64,000 bases of DNA from an uncultured Chlorobiaceae bacterium (lineage in GTDB: Bacteria; Bacteroidota; Chlorobiia; Chlorobiales; Chlorobiaceae), in NCBI GenBank assembly GCA_903869365.1, contig CAIPYV010000062.1, positions 1 to 64,000 of the forward strand. Direction: 5' to 3'. Below are positions 10,401-19,452 of this stretch, piece after piece. The position numbers were made by a program, and so were the translations under genes. Position 1 is the first letter of the stretch. The number at the start of each line of letters is the position of its first letter. The notes under the pieces are model-generated. The model was given only the letters and a program-made list of their open reading frames with translations. It was not told the DNA's origin and searched no databases.

Positions 10401-11214
10401 CCATAACAAAAACCGGTAAGGGATTAAGCCCCTTGGCCTCGATGGCACGGATAGTATTGTCGATATACTCTTTTTCCTGAAGCAAATGCTTACGGAAAAA
10501 AAGGAGTCCGATGTTTCTTCTTTTTGCTGAAGCCTTATCGCGTTTATGCAGCCATTTTTCATAATGGTGCAGATCTTTCTGATACTCCGGTGCATCGGGA
10601 TGGTAAAAGCCCATGGTTGGAACTTCCTGTACCTTTTCAACCTTGACCTCTACCTCGAAATACTCAGCTACGATATAGTTGAACATCGATGCCAGGTTGT
10701 CGGTTGTTGGATTCATCCAGTAGGTGTAAACCTGCATCCAGTTCTTGAAGTCCTTTGCCTTTTTTGGGATGAGCGGCAGCATGGTGCGCATTATTTTCAG
10801 CAGCTTCATGTAGCCGTAAAGAGCATCCTCATCGCGACCCTTTACCAGCATCTTCGCAACTTTTTTAACAATATCAGGCATTCCGCTTCCGTCTCCCGAT
10901 ACGACATAATTGCCGACTTTTGTCAACTGCATCACTTCAGGCATCGATTCATAGGCAAAAATAACCTTGACCTTTGACTCTCCGATCTGCTCATGGAGCC
11001 AGTCCGCCTGTACTTTGAACTGTATCAGGGTAGTAAAAACACAATCGGCATTTCGGATTGCATCGGCTGCTTCAGGGTTCTGATGCTCAAGATCCTGATC
11101 AGTCCATTGGGTCAATTCGATGTGTGCGGCTATCTTGGATGTTACCTCGCGCCATACTCGCTGGTTGCATTGCTCCATTCCGACAATAGCGGCAATTCTG
11201 ATTTTATTGTGCAT
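7411..11214 (-). CDS. Magnesium chelatase H-subunit paralogue (BchS/BchT type)
   Basis: This is a second full-length (1267 residues) BchH/CobN-family protein. It keeps the core motifs LVHIGMHGTAEWMPGLQ (about 585), NNPSEANIAKRRGYATM (about 627) and LVRDGAGILPTGRNIHAIDP (about 883), but it is clearly diverged from the copy at 2893-6723, especially at the N-terminus. In green sulfur bacteria the extra H subunits (BchS, BchT) are thought to bias Mg-porphyrin flux towards the abundant antenna BChl c/d/e or to regulate it. Which one this is cannot be decided by reading. It has its own terminator downstream and a leader hairpin upstream, suggesting independent expression. Confidence 0.9.
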   Translation of the reverse strand: MHNKIRIAAIVGMEQCNQRVWREVTSKIAAHIELTQWTDQDLEHQNPEAADAIRNADCVFTTLIQFKVQADWLHEQIGESKVKVIFAYESMPEVMQLTKVGNYVVSGDGSGMPDIVKKVAKMLVKGRDEDALYGYMKLLKIMRTMLPLIPKKAKDFKNWMQVYTYWMNPTTDNLASMFNYIVAEYFEVEVKVEKVQEVPTMGFYHPDAPEYQKDLHHYEKWLHKRDKASAKRRNIGLLFFRKHLLQEKEYIDNTIRAIEAKGLNPLPVFVMGVEGHVAAREWFTHNNIDMLVNMMGFGFVGGPAGATTPGSSSAAREEILGKINAPYVVSQPLFIQDFTSWKSQGVIPLQSAMTYSLPEMDGAVCPVVLGAIKDGRLQTVPDRLDRLAGLAKKFSELRQVSNREKKVALVVYDYPPGMGKKASAALLDVPKSIYNILVSLRAEGYNIGELPESPEALLGMLDKATDYEIQAHEQDCFSIDRELFNSITSVRERERIEGRWSGFPGDIAPIKPDRLFIGGITLGNIFIGVQPRLGIQGDPMRLLFDKENTPHHQYIAFYRWISRVFGANALVHIGMHGTAEWMPGLQLGVTGDCWSDALLGEVPHFYIYPINNPSEANIAKRRGYATMISHNIPPLARAGLYKELPAFKEMLNDYRERGLEKIVDVETEEVIITKAQQLNLTDDCPRVEGESFQNYISRLYTYMMELEGRLISNSLHVFGETPKLETQVTTITEYLKVRGNEKSLPSIIMQAIGEDTTYGDYASLATRARKGEPMALKSRETVDEHTREFIEKSIFGQTNPTTVFSKITGGAKISHEMVEAVNTALQDGLALKRALEDNRNEMKGFLRALCGEYIPSGSGGDLVRDGAGILPTGRNIHAIDPWRIPSELAFKRGKQIAETILQRHTEENNGQYPETIAQVLWGLDTIKSKGEAVAVIIHLMGAEPAYDAQGKISHYRLVPLEKLGRPRIDVLIQISSIFRDTFGVLVDHLDKLVKDAARAIEPYEMNHIKKHVDASLKEGKDFESATSRLFTQAPGAYGSQVEELVEDSAWESEEDLDNMFIKRTGFAYGGNRYGDQQTDILKGLLSTVDRVVQQVDSAEFGITDIDRYFSSSGALQLSARRRNPKGDNVKLNYVETFTADVKIDDADKALKVEFRSKLLNPKWFETMLDQGHSGAAEISNRFTYMLGWDAVTKGVDDWVYKEAAETYAMDPKMRERLMKVNPKAFKNIVGRMLEASGRGMWSADPDMIEKLQEIYSDLEDRLEGIEI

Positions 11215-11250
11215 AAAATTACAAAAAGATGTGCGTTTGTTGTGGTTTTA

Positions 11251-11280
11251 ACAGGATTGGAAAATGTAATAAAATCCTGT
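11251..11280. repeat. Inverted repeat upstream of the second chelatase gene
   Basis: ACAGGATT (11251-11258) and AATCCTGT (11273-11280) are perfect reverse complements around a 14-base loop, 37 bases upstream of the ATG at 11214. No T-tract follows on the minus strand. It is therefore more likely an operator or a leader hairpin than a terminator. Confidence 0.4.
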
Positions 11281-11297
11281 GATGTATACTAACGATT

Positions 11298-11335
11298 AAA
11301 AAAAGAGCCAGCCCCTCATTGTGAAGGGCTGGCTC
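11298..11335 (-). terminator. Intrinsic terminator of the TonB-dependent receptor gene
   Basis: GAGCCAGCCC (11305-11314) and GGGCTGGCTC (11326-11335) form a perfect ten-base-pair stem. The run of A at 11298-11304 gives a T-tract immediately after the stem on the minus strand. It lies 33 bases past the receptor stop. Confidence 0.88.
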
Positions 11336-11367
11336 AGGTCATTACGACTTATTGCTTATGGATCTCT

Positions 11368-14004
11368 TCAGAAAGTGAAATCCACTCCGGCAACATAAGA
11401 ACGTCCTGGTGCACGGAACCACTCCGCTTCTTCGTATTGTACGTTTCCGATGTTCCTGCAGAGTAAACTGGCACTCATGTTCTTGTTGATCTGATATTTC
11501 GAACCAATGTTGAACACGATGAAGTCGCCAGGATAATTCGCACTTTGTTTGTTCGGGTAGGAGCTGACAGACTGGTAAATCCCTACATAGCGGCCATTCA
11601 AGTTAAGAGAAAGTTTATTGAAGGGCTTCCATGTTGCGCCAGCTGATGCTGTATGCTCCGGCCTGTATGGTAACCAAGTTGGATCAGGATTCTGATCCTG
11701 GTTTGTATTGGCTCCTGCAACATAGGATGTGTTTTTGGCATTAAGGTATGTATATGCAGCATTAAATGCCCAAGCAGTATTAGGCCTGTAATTTAAGCCG
11801 GTTTCAATACCCCATATGCGTGCCTTTGTGATGTTTCTGTACTGATATGTTTGATCGAGATTGATAACCGACTCAATCAGATTATCATAGTCGTTTAGGA
11901 ATCCGGCCACATCAAATGAAACCTTCTCGCTGAACTGTTTGAACAGACCGAGTTCATAAGCAGTCATGGTTTCTTTGTCAAGTGCTGGATTCGGTGTTCC
12001 GGTAAACATTCCTCCATCTCTTATGAAACGTTCAGACAGTGTTGGTGCACGGAAGCTTTTACCCCATGAAGCCCGTAAGGACATATCATCTAAAGCCAAA
12101 TAGTTGAATGCGATGCGAGGGCTTATGGCATCAACTGATTTGTTTTGTATGGCAACAAAGGCCCCAGGAGTCGTTTCGGCCTTGTCAGCATCAATACCAC
12201 TCCAGTCATAACGCAATGAGAGCAGGGAGGTCAGCTTGTTTGTCAGTTTCCATTCGTCTTGTAAAAATGCTGAAGCATTTTTTTCCTGAATGGGCTTCAA
12301 TGTGTTCTTTACCGGCAAATCAGCAGAGCAAGTTGTCGTCTCAAAATTCGTGATATTGCCGTCAATACCCACTACAAATCTGTGGTCATTGTTTATCCTC
12401 CAGTCCAATTTTGCCCCAGAACCATAGCGGCTTGAATTTGTTTCATTGAATTCGCCTGGGGTTCTCACTTTTCCTGTAGCATAAGTCTGATCCAGAATCG
12501 TAGAGTTGTAATCAATCAATGTAGAGTTGTATGTGTAATAGGCACGGGCATCGAAGCTCAGGTTATCACTCAATAGATTGACATAGTTGAGTCCGGTTAA
12601 TGCGTTTTTACGCTGGATGGTGTCATCCTTATAGACATCGTATAATTTGTAATTAGCGATGCCGGCACCAAAACTATTTATCAATGCAGCATATTGCGCT
12701 GCGGTTTTCATACCGTTAAGAGGATTTCCAGGACCCATGAATACCATCGTAGGAAAAGATGATGGAATTGTCACTGTCCTTCCTGCAGCTGTCAGTGAAG
12801 CACCTGGATGTGCAGTCATGTAGGATGCGAATGATGCTACATCCTGAAAAGCCTTGGCGTTAACATAGATATCATAAGCGTTTTCGGGGTGAGGTGTAAA
12901 TGTTGGTGTCGGTACAGCGTAGAAATCGTATGGCATTGAGTATGCATAACCGCCATTTGTTTCATTATAAAACGCGGTTACCTGAAGATACTGTTTTGCG
13001 TTTATATCATAGCGGGCTTTCAGCTTCACATCATCCAGCTTGGTTTGGGCATTCTGGCGATAGCCGTCATCGTTGCTATGACTGTAGAGGACATTGTAGT
13101 TCCATTTTCCGTCTTTGTTGCCAAAGCCGACATATGTGTTCCAGAGCCATGGAGTATAACCGTTCCGGTAAACGCTCTGGTCACTTGACGCAGGTGCGTC
13201 ATAAAAACCTACACTTGAACCTGCTTTTACTTCAAATTGATCTGGAAGGTGTCCAAAGACGTTAACAACACCACCCATAGCGCCTGAGCCATAGAGAGTA
13301 GCTGCAGCACCTTTTAGAACCTCAACCTTGTCTGCAGCATTCATATTTACTGCAGGCCAGGCAATTTCACCTGATTCAGGAGCATTGAGAGGGAACCCAT
13401 CATAGAAGCCCTGTACACGGGTTCCTATTGCTCCACCCTGATAGGTATTTGAACCGCGAATCTGGATGCTTGATGTAGTCTGACCACCAGCTCGGGTAAC
13501 GACGACACCAGGGACATCTTCTATCACTTTATCAAGAGTCGGGTTGGCCTCCTGTTTGATCCTTTCCTGCGAAACCACATTAACGGTTACCGGCACTTCA
13601 AGTCGGCTCTGTTTGTAGAGTGATGCGCCGACCACAACCTCGGATGCCATGACCGTAGTCTGGCCGATACTGAAATTCACTGTGGAGGTCTGTCCGGCGC
13701 TGACGGATACAAGCTGACTTGACGGGGCGTATCCTACGATGGATACAGCAATTTTTTCCTGTTTGGCGGGAACGTTGTAGATGGTAAAGTTGCCGTTCAT
13801 GTCGGTGGCGGTTCCGATTGTTGTGCCGGCAACGGTGACCGAAGCACCGTACACTCCTTCACCGTCAGCTTTGTCGGTGATTTTGCCTTTAATTGTCCCT
13901 GTGTCAGCTCCGTAGGAAGGGAGAGGTACCAGCAAAGCCATCAGGCTAAACGCCGATACAACAAAACGGACGAAGCGAAAAGCTCCTGCATGTTTTGTTT
14001 TCAT
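11368..14004 (-). CDS. TonB-dependent outer-membrane receptor
   Basis: This is an outer-membrane beta-barrel that imports a scarce ligand using TonB energy. The chosen ATG at 14004 starts a signal peptide (MKTKHAGAFRFVRFVVSAF..., cleavage near PSYGA/D), giving about 878 residues. A carboxypeptidase-regulatory-like domain (about 38-110) precedes the plug (DKVIEDVPGVVVTRAGG and SIQIRGSNTYQGG) and a barrel ending in the typical aromatic strand (YVAGVDFTF). An upstream in-frame ATG at 14040 would spoil the signal peptide. The ligand is not evident. The position beside chelatase genes makes a cobalamin, iron or other pigment-synthesis cofactor plausible. No cobalamin riboswitch or clear Fur box was seen upstream. 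Confidence 0.9.
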   Translation of the reverse strand: MKTKHAGAFRFVRFVVSAFSLMALLVPLPSYGADTGTIKGKITDKADGEGVYGASVTVAGTTIGTATDMNGNFTIYNVPAKQEKIAVSIVGYAPSSQLVSVSAGQTSTVNFSIGQTTVMASEVVVGASLYKQSRLEVPVTVNVVSQERIKQEANPTLDKVIEDVPGVVVTRAGGQTTSSIQIRGSNTYQGGAIGTRVQGFYDGFPLNAPESGEIAWPAVNMNAADKVEVLKGAAATLYGSGAMGGVVNVFGHLPDQFEVKAGSSVGFYDAPASSDQSVYRNGYTPWLWNTYVGFGNKDGKWNYNVLYSHSNDDGYRQNAQTKLDDVKLKARYDINAKQYLQVTAFYNETNGGYAYSMPYDFYAVPTPTFTPHPENAYDIYVNAKAFQDVASFASYMTAHPGASLTAAGRTVTIPSSFPTMVFMGPGNPLNGMKTAAQYAALINSFGAGIANYKLYDVYKDDTIQRKNALTGLNYVNLLSDNLSFDARAYYTYNSTLIDYNSTILDQTYATGKVRTPGEFNETNSSRYGSGAKLDWRINNDHRFVVGIDGNITNFETTTCSADLPVKNTLKPIQEKNASAFLQDEWKLTNKLTSLLSLRYDWSGIDADKAETTPGAFVAIQNKSVDAISPRIAFNYLALDDMSLRASWGKSFRAPTLSERFIRDGGMFTGTPNPALDKETMTAYELGLFKQFSEKVSFDVAGFLNDYDNLIESVINLDQTYQYRNITKARIWGIETGLNYRPNTAWAFNAAYTYLNAKNTSYVAGANTNQDQNPDPTWLPYRPEHTASAGATWKPFNKLSLNLNGRYVGIYQSVSSYPNKQSANYPGDFIVFNIGSKYQINKNMSASLLCRNIGNVQYEEAEWFRAPGRSYVAGVDFTF

Positions 14005-14170
14005 GATTGTTATATAGTTTAGTTGCAATGATACGAACAAAAAAACATGGTCAATATTTTCTTTTTACCTTGTTTGCGCACATAATCATAAGCATCGCCT
14101 ATCAGCAATCAGAACAGGAATTACATAACACATTTCAAATGGCAATCATCAATTTTGTTTCAATTTATTA

Positions 14171-14218
14171 AAAAAAAAACAGAAAGATGCAACTAATACG
14201 ATAAACGTAGAGTGCATC
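14171..14218 (-). terminator. Probable terminator of the SPT-like gene
   Basis: On the minus strand GATGCA (14218-14213) and TGCATC (14191-14186) form a stem followed by TTTCTG and a run of T (the A-run at 14171-14179). The loop is long (about 21 bases) and the stem short, so the assignment is moderate. Confidence 0.5.
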
Positions 14219-14225
14219 CTCGTTT

Positions 14226-15428
14226 TCAAATAACGCCCAGCTCTTTCCCTATGGAGATAAACTCATTGACAACTTTGTCAAGATGCTCACGTTTGTGAGT
14301 TGCCATAAAACTTGTACGGAGTGCTTCGTGGCCAGGCATGACCCCTGGCCGGATGAAAGCATTGACGTAAACACCGGCATCAAAGAGTTTTTTCCAGAAG
14401 AGAAGGGTTTTCATCTGATCTTTGATCAGGACGGTAACGATAGCTGTACGTGACGGCTGGAGTGTAAACCCGGCATGTAAAAGTCCCTGGCGAACGTAAT
14501 CGGTATTTGCGATCAGCCGTTCCATAAGTTCCGGCTCATTGCGGATGATTTCAAGGGTTGACAGCACTGCAGCTACGCTTGCCGGTGTGGGCGATGCGCT
14601 GAAGATCAGTGAAGAAGCGTTGTGTTTGATATAGTTGATGACGCTCCGGTCACCTACAACGTAACCACCAAGTGAACCAAAAGTTTTCGAGAATGTCCCC
14701 ATGATGAGGTCGACCTCGTTTACAAGCCCAAACTCTGATGGGGTGCCTCTGCCATTTTTTCCGATGACACCGACAGCATGAGCGTCGTCAATAAGAATTC
14801 GGGCATCATATCTCTTTGCCAATGCCACAAGGCCTGGAAGATCGACAATTTCTCCTGAAACTGAAAAGACCCCATCAGAAACGATAAGCCGTCCTGCAGT
14901 TCCCGGAATATTCTGAAGCACGCGCTCCAGATCTTCCATGTTATTGTGGTTATAGCGTACCAGATTTGCTCCGGCTCCCTGCGCCATGATGGATGCAGCC
15001 ACAAGGCTTGCATGGTTGTCACGGTCAGATACAATGTATTCTCCTCGTTGGACCAGAGTCGGGATAATGCCTTGTCCTGTCTGGTATCCGGTGCTGAAGA
15101 GCAGACACCGTTCTTTTTCAAAAAAGTCGGCAAGCTTCTCTTCAAGTTCAACGTGCAGATTGACGGTGCCAGTCATGTAACGGGAGCCACTGCAGCTTGT
15201 GCCGTATTTGTTGATAGCTTTGATTGAGGCCTCTTTAACCCTTGGGTCAGCGGTAAGCCCGAGATAGTTGTTTGAACCGGCCATGACCAGTTTACGCCCT
15301 CCAAAAGAGACTACCGGACCTTCATTTTCATCTATTGGGTGAAAAAAGGGATATAAACCCTGCGCCTTTACTTCGTCAGCAAGGGTAAACTCAATGCATT
15401 TTTTAAACAGGTCTTTCGCTTTATCCAC
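14226..15428 (-). CDS. Serine palmitoyltransferase-like alpha-oxoamine synthase
   Basis: This PLP enzyme decarboxylatively condenses an amino acid with an acyl thioester. The 400 residues show the fold-I alpha-oxoamine synthase pattern: [15 protein letters not shown] (about 53), [14 protein letters not shown] (about 75), [15 protein letters not shown] (about 214) and the PLP-lysine motif [12 protein letters not shown] (about 244). [25 protein letters not shown] and [10 protein letters not shown] resemble Bacteroides serine palmitoyltransferase more than biotin-pathway BioF, from memory of that sequence. The start is GTG at 15428 with no good ribosome site. A divergent SDR gene lies 250 bases away. 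Alternative identities are 2-amino-3-ketobutyrate CoA ligase or KAPA synthase. Confidence 0.85.
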   Translation of the reverse strand: MDKAKDLFKKCIEFTLADEVKAQGLYPFFHPIDENEGPVVSFGGRKLVMAGSNNYLGLTADPRVKEASIKAINKYGTSCSGSRYMTGTVNLHVELEEKLADFFEKERCLLFSTGYQTGQGIIPTLVQRGEYIVSDRDNHASLVAASIMAQGAGANLVRYNHNNMEDLERVLQNIPGTAGRLIVSDGVFSVSGEIVDLPGLVALAKRYDARILIDDAHAVGVIGKNGRGTPSEFGLVNEVDLIMGTFSKTFGSLGGYVVGDRSVINYIKHNASSLIFSASPTPASVAAVLSTLEIIRNEPELMERLIANTDYVRQGLLHAGFTLQPSRTAIVTVLIKDQMKTLLFWKKLFDAGVYVNAFIRPGVMPGHEALRTSFMATHKREHLDKVVNEFISIGKELGVI

Positions 15429-15677
15429 AGGAACGCATATTTACTTCAGCTATAACAAAAAAAAAGCTGGAATTTCTTGTATTTACGGTCAATGCTCTTA
15501 TTAGTTGTTTTCGTTCGATGACCGGGTTTTTTGCAAGTTGGTTTTAGCCATGTACCGAAATGTATTAAAAATTTTATTTTTTTGTTGAATATGCTCTCTG
15601 GTTTTTTTCCTGTTCGGAAAGCCCCCATAGTGAAATCAGCAGGGGGAGAGGTGGAATAATAAGAAAATATATGAGAA

Positions 15678-16670
15678 ATGGCTGAAACAATACTGGTGAC
15701 TGGTTCCACTGGGTTTATTGGGGCAAGGATGCTGAGCTATCTTGCAAAAGAGGGGGAGATCATAAGGGTTTTTCTTCGGCCAGAGAGCGTAGGAGTAGCT
15801 CTTCCCGAAGGTGTTGATGTTGTTCAAGGCCGTTTCAGTGACAAGGAAGTTCTTGCTCGTGCTGTGCGGGGTGTTGATCGGATTGTACATCTTGCGGGGT
15901 TGACGAAAGCTCTCGATGAAACAGGGTATGATGCTGGCAATGTGATGCCGGTGAAAAATCTTCTTGAAGCAGTCAAAGAGCATAACCCGACGTTGAAAAG
16001 ATTTCTGTTTGTCTCCTCCCTCACTGCTGCCGGTCCGGCTTCGGAAGGTATACAGGGAGTCAGAGAGTCTGATTTCCCATGTCCGGTAAGTGCCTATGGA
16101 CGAAGTAAATTAAGAGCCGAGACCCTTTGTCTTGAAAGTGCAGCTGATATTCCGGTTACCATAGTGCGCCCGCCCGCTGTATACGGACCAGGGGACCGTG
16201 ATGTACTTCAGGTTTTTCAGATGCTTGCCAAAGGGCTATTGGTAACGGTAGGCAGTGCAGCGAAGCAACGATTCAGCCTGATTTATGTTGACGATCTTGT
16301 CAGAGGGATCATGATGGCCGCCCGTTCGGATAAGGCTGTTGGTCGTGTTTATTACATTACTTCTCCCAGTTCATGCTTCTGGGAGGAGCTTGTTGCCGTT
16401 TCGCAGCCGGCACTTGGTTTCAAGAAATTGTACAGGGTATCGCTTCCTAAACCGTTCGTCTATCTTCTTAGTATGGTGATAGGTTCGTCAGGTTTGTTAT
16501 CCGGAAAACCCCCGCTTCTCAATCGCGATAAAGCCAATGAACTTGTTCAGGATTATTGGGTCTGCTCTCCTGAACGGGCTATGCTCGATATTGGCTTTAC
16601 AGCGGGTACCACTCTTGCTGAAGGGGTGGCAAAAACAATTTGCTGGTACCGTCGGAAAGGGTGGTTGTGA
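15678..16670 (+). CDS. Extended SDR, NAD(P)-dependent epimerase/reductase (possible ceramide-reductase-like)
   Basis: The 330-residue protein has the nucleotide-binding TGSTGFIG at the N-terminus (about 8), the catalytic Ser region VSSLTAAGP (about 113) and YGRSK (about 142) as the Tyr-Lys pair. It ends with WYRRKGWL, a tail common in epimerase-like reductases. Such proteins are annotated as NAD-dependent epimerase or dihydroflavonol-4-reductase. The bacterial ceramide reductase CerR belongs to this broad group. The gene is divergent from the SPT-like gene at 14226-15428, which hints at a shared lipid pathway, but substrate cannot be read from the sequence. It converges on holA with a 30-base gap. 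Confidence 0.85.
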   Translation: MAETILVTGSTGFIGARMLSYLAKEGEIIRVFLRPESVGVALPEGVDVVQGRFSDKEVLARAVRGVDRIVHLAGLTKALDETGYDAGNVMPVKNLLEAVKEHNPTLKRFLFVSSLTAAGPASEGIQGVRESDFPCPVSAYGRSKLRAETLCLESAADIPVTIVRPPAVYGPGDRDVLQVFQMLAKGLLVTVGSAAKQRFSLIYVDDLVRGIMMAARSDKAVGRVYYITSPSSCFWEELVAVSQPALGFKKLYRVSLPKPFVYLLSMVIGSSGLLSGKPPLLNRDKANELVQDYWVCSPERAMLDIGFTAGTTLAEGVAKTICWYRRKGWL

Positions 16671-16700
16671 ATTCTGGCAGCCTTGGTAAGATGAAATTGC

Positions 16701-17741
16701 TCATCCAAGCAGTTGCTGCATCAGTCTGAGAAGCAGATATTTTTCATCCGGGTAGGGAAGTAGCCCTTTGAGCGCAGCATCGGTTTCCCTCAGTGCGGTG
16801 ATGGCATGCTCGCTATCTTGCAAAGAAAAAGATCTGCTGTAGGTGACATAATTTTTAACAAAGTACTCCTGTTTCCCGAACATGCCCAGAATTTTTGCAA
16901 TCTCTGCCTGGGGAAGTTTCCGAACGTCGGGCAGAGAGAGTTTCCAAAGACGAAGATAAAAAGTGGTAAGAAAGCGGATAATGTTGCCGAGTCCCTCTTT
17001 CTGGCCCTCCTGATCCATGATCATGAGCGAGATGCCGCTGCAGAGTCTCAGGTTACGTTCAGCGAGGGCTTTTTCAAGTTCAAAGACGTTATACGTGCGG
17101 GATATGCCGACGCAGTCATAGACATCCATTGCTGTGATGCGTTTTTCGGTGCATCGGGCAGAGGCATACATGATTATCTTTTCGATCTCGTGGCATATTT
17201 CCCGAGCCGATGGCTGGATATAGGTTGTAAATGCCTTGAGGGCATCAGGTTCAAATTGCCATCCTGCAGCCTTGGCTCTATTGGAAGCAAACGTGTCAGG
17301 AGCTTTGATGATCGGGAAATCATGGCGATATTTTTGCAGCGCGCTGAACGAATTCTTTTCCAGATCTTTTTTTTCGACAGGATCAGCATCGCATACCAGA
17401 ACAGTAAATTCCGCAGGACTCTTAAGGTAATTGCTGAATTTTTCGTCGTGTTTTTTTTGCAGCTCTTTCGTCGCGGGCTTTTTAATTTTGTCAAATTGCC
17501 GGACGATGATGAGCTGTTTCGAGGTAAACATGGGGTATTCGGAGGCTTTCGATATGAGTTCGCCTAAAGTGAAATCAGTGCCGTAAAAAATATGGGTGTT
17601 GCATGCGGCGTCATTTTCTGATGTAAAGAGTGCTGTTCTGATCATTCCGGCACACTCTTCTTTCAGGAAACTTTCGGGGCCATAAAAGAAATAAACCGGT
17701 GAAATTTTGCCGGCAAGAATGTTTTTTCTTAGTGTTTCCAT
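16701..17741 (-). CDS. holA: DNA polymerase III delta subunit
   Basis: Delta is the clamp-loader wrench that opens the beta clamp. The protein has [17 protein letters not shown] at the N-terminus, the usual HolA start, followed by the poorly conserved AAA+ domains lacking a Walker A and a helical collar domain. The ATG at 17741 (346 residues) is preferred to an in-frame TTG at 17759, but there is no clear ribosome site for either. Next upstream on the same strand is ssb (45 bases away), a reasonable replication pair. Confidence 0.9.
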   Translation of the reverse strand: METLRKNILAGKISPVYFFYGPESFLKEECAGMIRTALFTSENDAACNTHIFYGTDFTLGELISKASEYPMFTSKQLIIVRQFDKIKKPATKELQKKHDEKFSNYLKSPAEFTVLVCDADPVEKKDLEKNSFSALQKYRHDFPIIKAPDTFASNRAKAAGWQFEPDALKAFTTYIQPSAREICHEIEKIIMYASARCTEKRITAMDVYDCVGISRTYNVFELEKALAERNLRLCSGISLMIMDQEGQKEGLGNIIRFLTTFYLRLWKLSLPDVRKLPQAEIAKILGMFGKQEYFVKNYVTYSRSFSLQDSEHAITALRETDAALKGLLPYPDEKYLLLRLMQQLLG

Positions 17742-17786
17742 TGGAGTGGGGTGCACCAAAGTACACCCTCGATGTAGAACAAAAGT

Positions 17787-18242
17787 TTAAAAGGGCAGAT
17801 CATCTTTTTCATCTTCAAGCAGTGGTCCCGAAGGTGGAGCTGAAAATGCAGGTGTTGTGCTTTGCGGCCGTTCATAACCTGGCGATGCTCCTTCGTTAGG
17901 TCCCTGTCCGGAAGGCTTGCTGTCAAGCATATTCATGTCGGTGATCACAATCTCAGTCGTGTACTGCTTCACGCCCTCTTTTTCCCAGCTTCTTGTCTGC
18001 AGTTTTCCTTCGATGTATACCTGCGATCCTTTGTGCAGATACTCTTTGCATATTTCTGCCAACCGTCCCCAGGCAACGACTCTATGCCATTCCGTTTTTT
18101 CCTGCCACTCTCCCTGCTGGTTTTTGAATTTTTCGCTTGTTGCGACGGTAAAGTTAGAAACAGTTGTTGATCCCGCCTGACGGCTTTCCGGTTCTCCACC
18201 GAGTCTTCCGAGAAGAAATACTTTATTAACGCCTTTTGCCAT
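17787..18242 (-). CDS. ssb: Single-stranded DNA-binding protein
   Basis: The OB-fold begins [20 protein letters not shown], with the family signature [19 protein letters not shown] (about 53). A Pro/Gly-rich linker follows, and the acidic tip DDLPF ends the protein and recruits partner proteins. The ATG at 18242 gives 151 residues, and an upstream TTG-type extension to 18266 is unlikely. SSB coats single strands during replication, recombination and repair. Its neighbours are holA downstream and pyrK upstream. Confidence 0.97.
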   Translation of the reverse strand: MAKGVNKVFLLGRLGGEPESRQAGSTTVSNFTVATSEKFKNQQGEWQEKTEWHRVVAWGRLAEICKEYLHKGSQVYIEGKLQTRSWEKEGVKQYTTEIVITDMNMLDSKPSGQGPNEGASPGYERPQSTTPAFSAPPSGPLLEDEKDDLPF

Positions 18243-18315
18243 AATGTTGTTCTCTTCGTTGATCAAAGTTTTCGGGTATGATATCCCCGTTACTTAAAAG
18301 ATATATCTATACGTT

Positions 18316-19110
18316 CTATACTACAAGCAGTTTTGCATCAATGACGGGGCCTTCACGACAAAGAAGGATGGTTCGTATGCCTTCGTCCGTGGTGTTGATT
18401 TCAACACTGCATCCGTAACAGATACCAATACCGCAACCCATCACCGATTCGAGCGAGATGTCACACGCAATGCGATGTTCCTGGCTGAATTTTGCCAGCA
18501 CTTTCAACATCGGATTTGGACCGCAGCCAAACAGCTTGATGGAACCCTCTTTTTCGATATCACGCAGATCTCTGTCGAGGAGATCAATGACAGTGCCTTT
18601 AAAGCCTGTGGAGCCGTCATCTGTTGCCAAACGGCAGTTGCTGAGGTTTTGGGCAAGCAGGTCATTTTTGGTACGTCCTCCGATCAGGTTGATCACCTTT
18701 TTGCCATGAACAACAAGTGTTTTTTCCAGAAACCGCATTGGAGCTGTGCCGATTCCTCCCGAAACAAGAATGGCAGTGTTGAAATCATAGTCGTCAATGG
18801 TAAAACAGTTTCCCAGAGGCCCAAGCACCATAACACTTGATCCCGCTTCCGAGTCACAGAAAAGCGAAGTTCCGCACCCGATGGATTTAACCATGATATC
18901 AATGAAATCCCCTTGTACATCGTGGATGGAAAAGGGCCTTCTGAGCAGCGGTTGGGATGTGTTGCTGACCTTTACGTTGACAAAGTTTCCTGGTTTTGCC
19001 CTGGCAGCAATGAACGGACAGTTGAGGGTGATGATGCTGACGTCGGTGCAGATGCGGCGAGTCTTGATGATGGTTGCCCTGACATCGACAATAGGGTGAG
19101 TTTCGAGCAT
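18316..19110 (-). CDS. pyrK: Dihydroorotate dehydrogenase electron-transfer subunit
   Basis: PyrK passes electrons from dihydroorotate oxidation (PyrD type B) to NAD+ through FAD and a [2Fe-2S] centre. The protein (264 residues from the ATG at 19110; an in-frame TTG lies at 19122) has the flavin motif RRPFSIHD (about 57) and the NAD-domain LVSGGIGTAPMRF (about 110). The C-terminal cluster-binding cysteines are in MGCGIGICYGCSVEI and LLCREGP. PyrD is not in the window. A 342-base divergent region separates it from the ArsA gene. Confidence 0.92.
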   Translation of the reverse strand: MLETHPIVDVRATIIKTRRICTDVSIITLNCPFIAARAKPGNFVNVKVSNTSQPLLRRPFSIHDVQGDFIDIMVKSIGCGTSLFCDSEAGSSVMVLGPLGNCFTIDDYDFNTAILVSGGIGTAPMRFLEKTLVVHGKKVINLIGGRTKNDLLAQNLSNCRLATDDGSTGFKGTVIDLLDRDLRDIEKEGSIKLFGCGPNPMLKVLAKFSQEHRIACDISLESVMGCGIGICYGCSVEINTTDEGIRTILLCREGPVIDAKLLVV

Positions 19111-19452
19111 AATGCTTTTCAAAGAAAGTGACGGTGCAGTTTTTTTCCGAGATGAACTAATTAAGTGAGTGGAAGGATCATTTGCAAACCATTCCCTGAC
19201 ATTACCTTGTTGAGAGGTGCTGCAAACTGTTCGTTACTCTTTTCATTTGATTAAATTAAATGAAAGCGTGGCCAGCTTCACCGTTTTTTTTGTGAATGAC
19301 ATTGCCGCTATAAAACAATTAATAACTGGTATAAAGTTTTTAACATTGCCTGAAGTGAGTATGTTAGATTCTTTTGTAGTGTCAGATCAGAGTTATATCT
19401 TTAACTTCAAAAGATTTTTTCCTCTGTACATATCAAATCCAATGTTTGGTTC
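19111..19452. other. Divergent intergenic region between pyrK and the first arsA gene
   Basis: About 340 AT-rich bases with no convincing gene. It contains an imperfect palindrome TTTCATTT (19241-19248) / AAATGAAA (19258-19265) that could be an operator. The region must hold promoters for both pyrK (minus) and arsA (plus), but I cannot point to reliable -35/-10 boxes. Confidence 0.5.
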
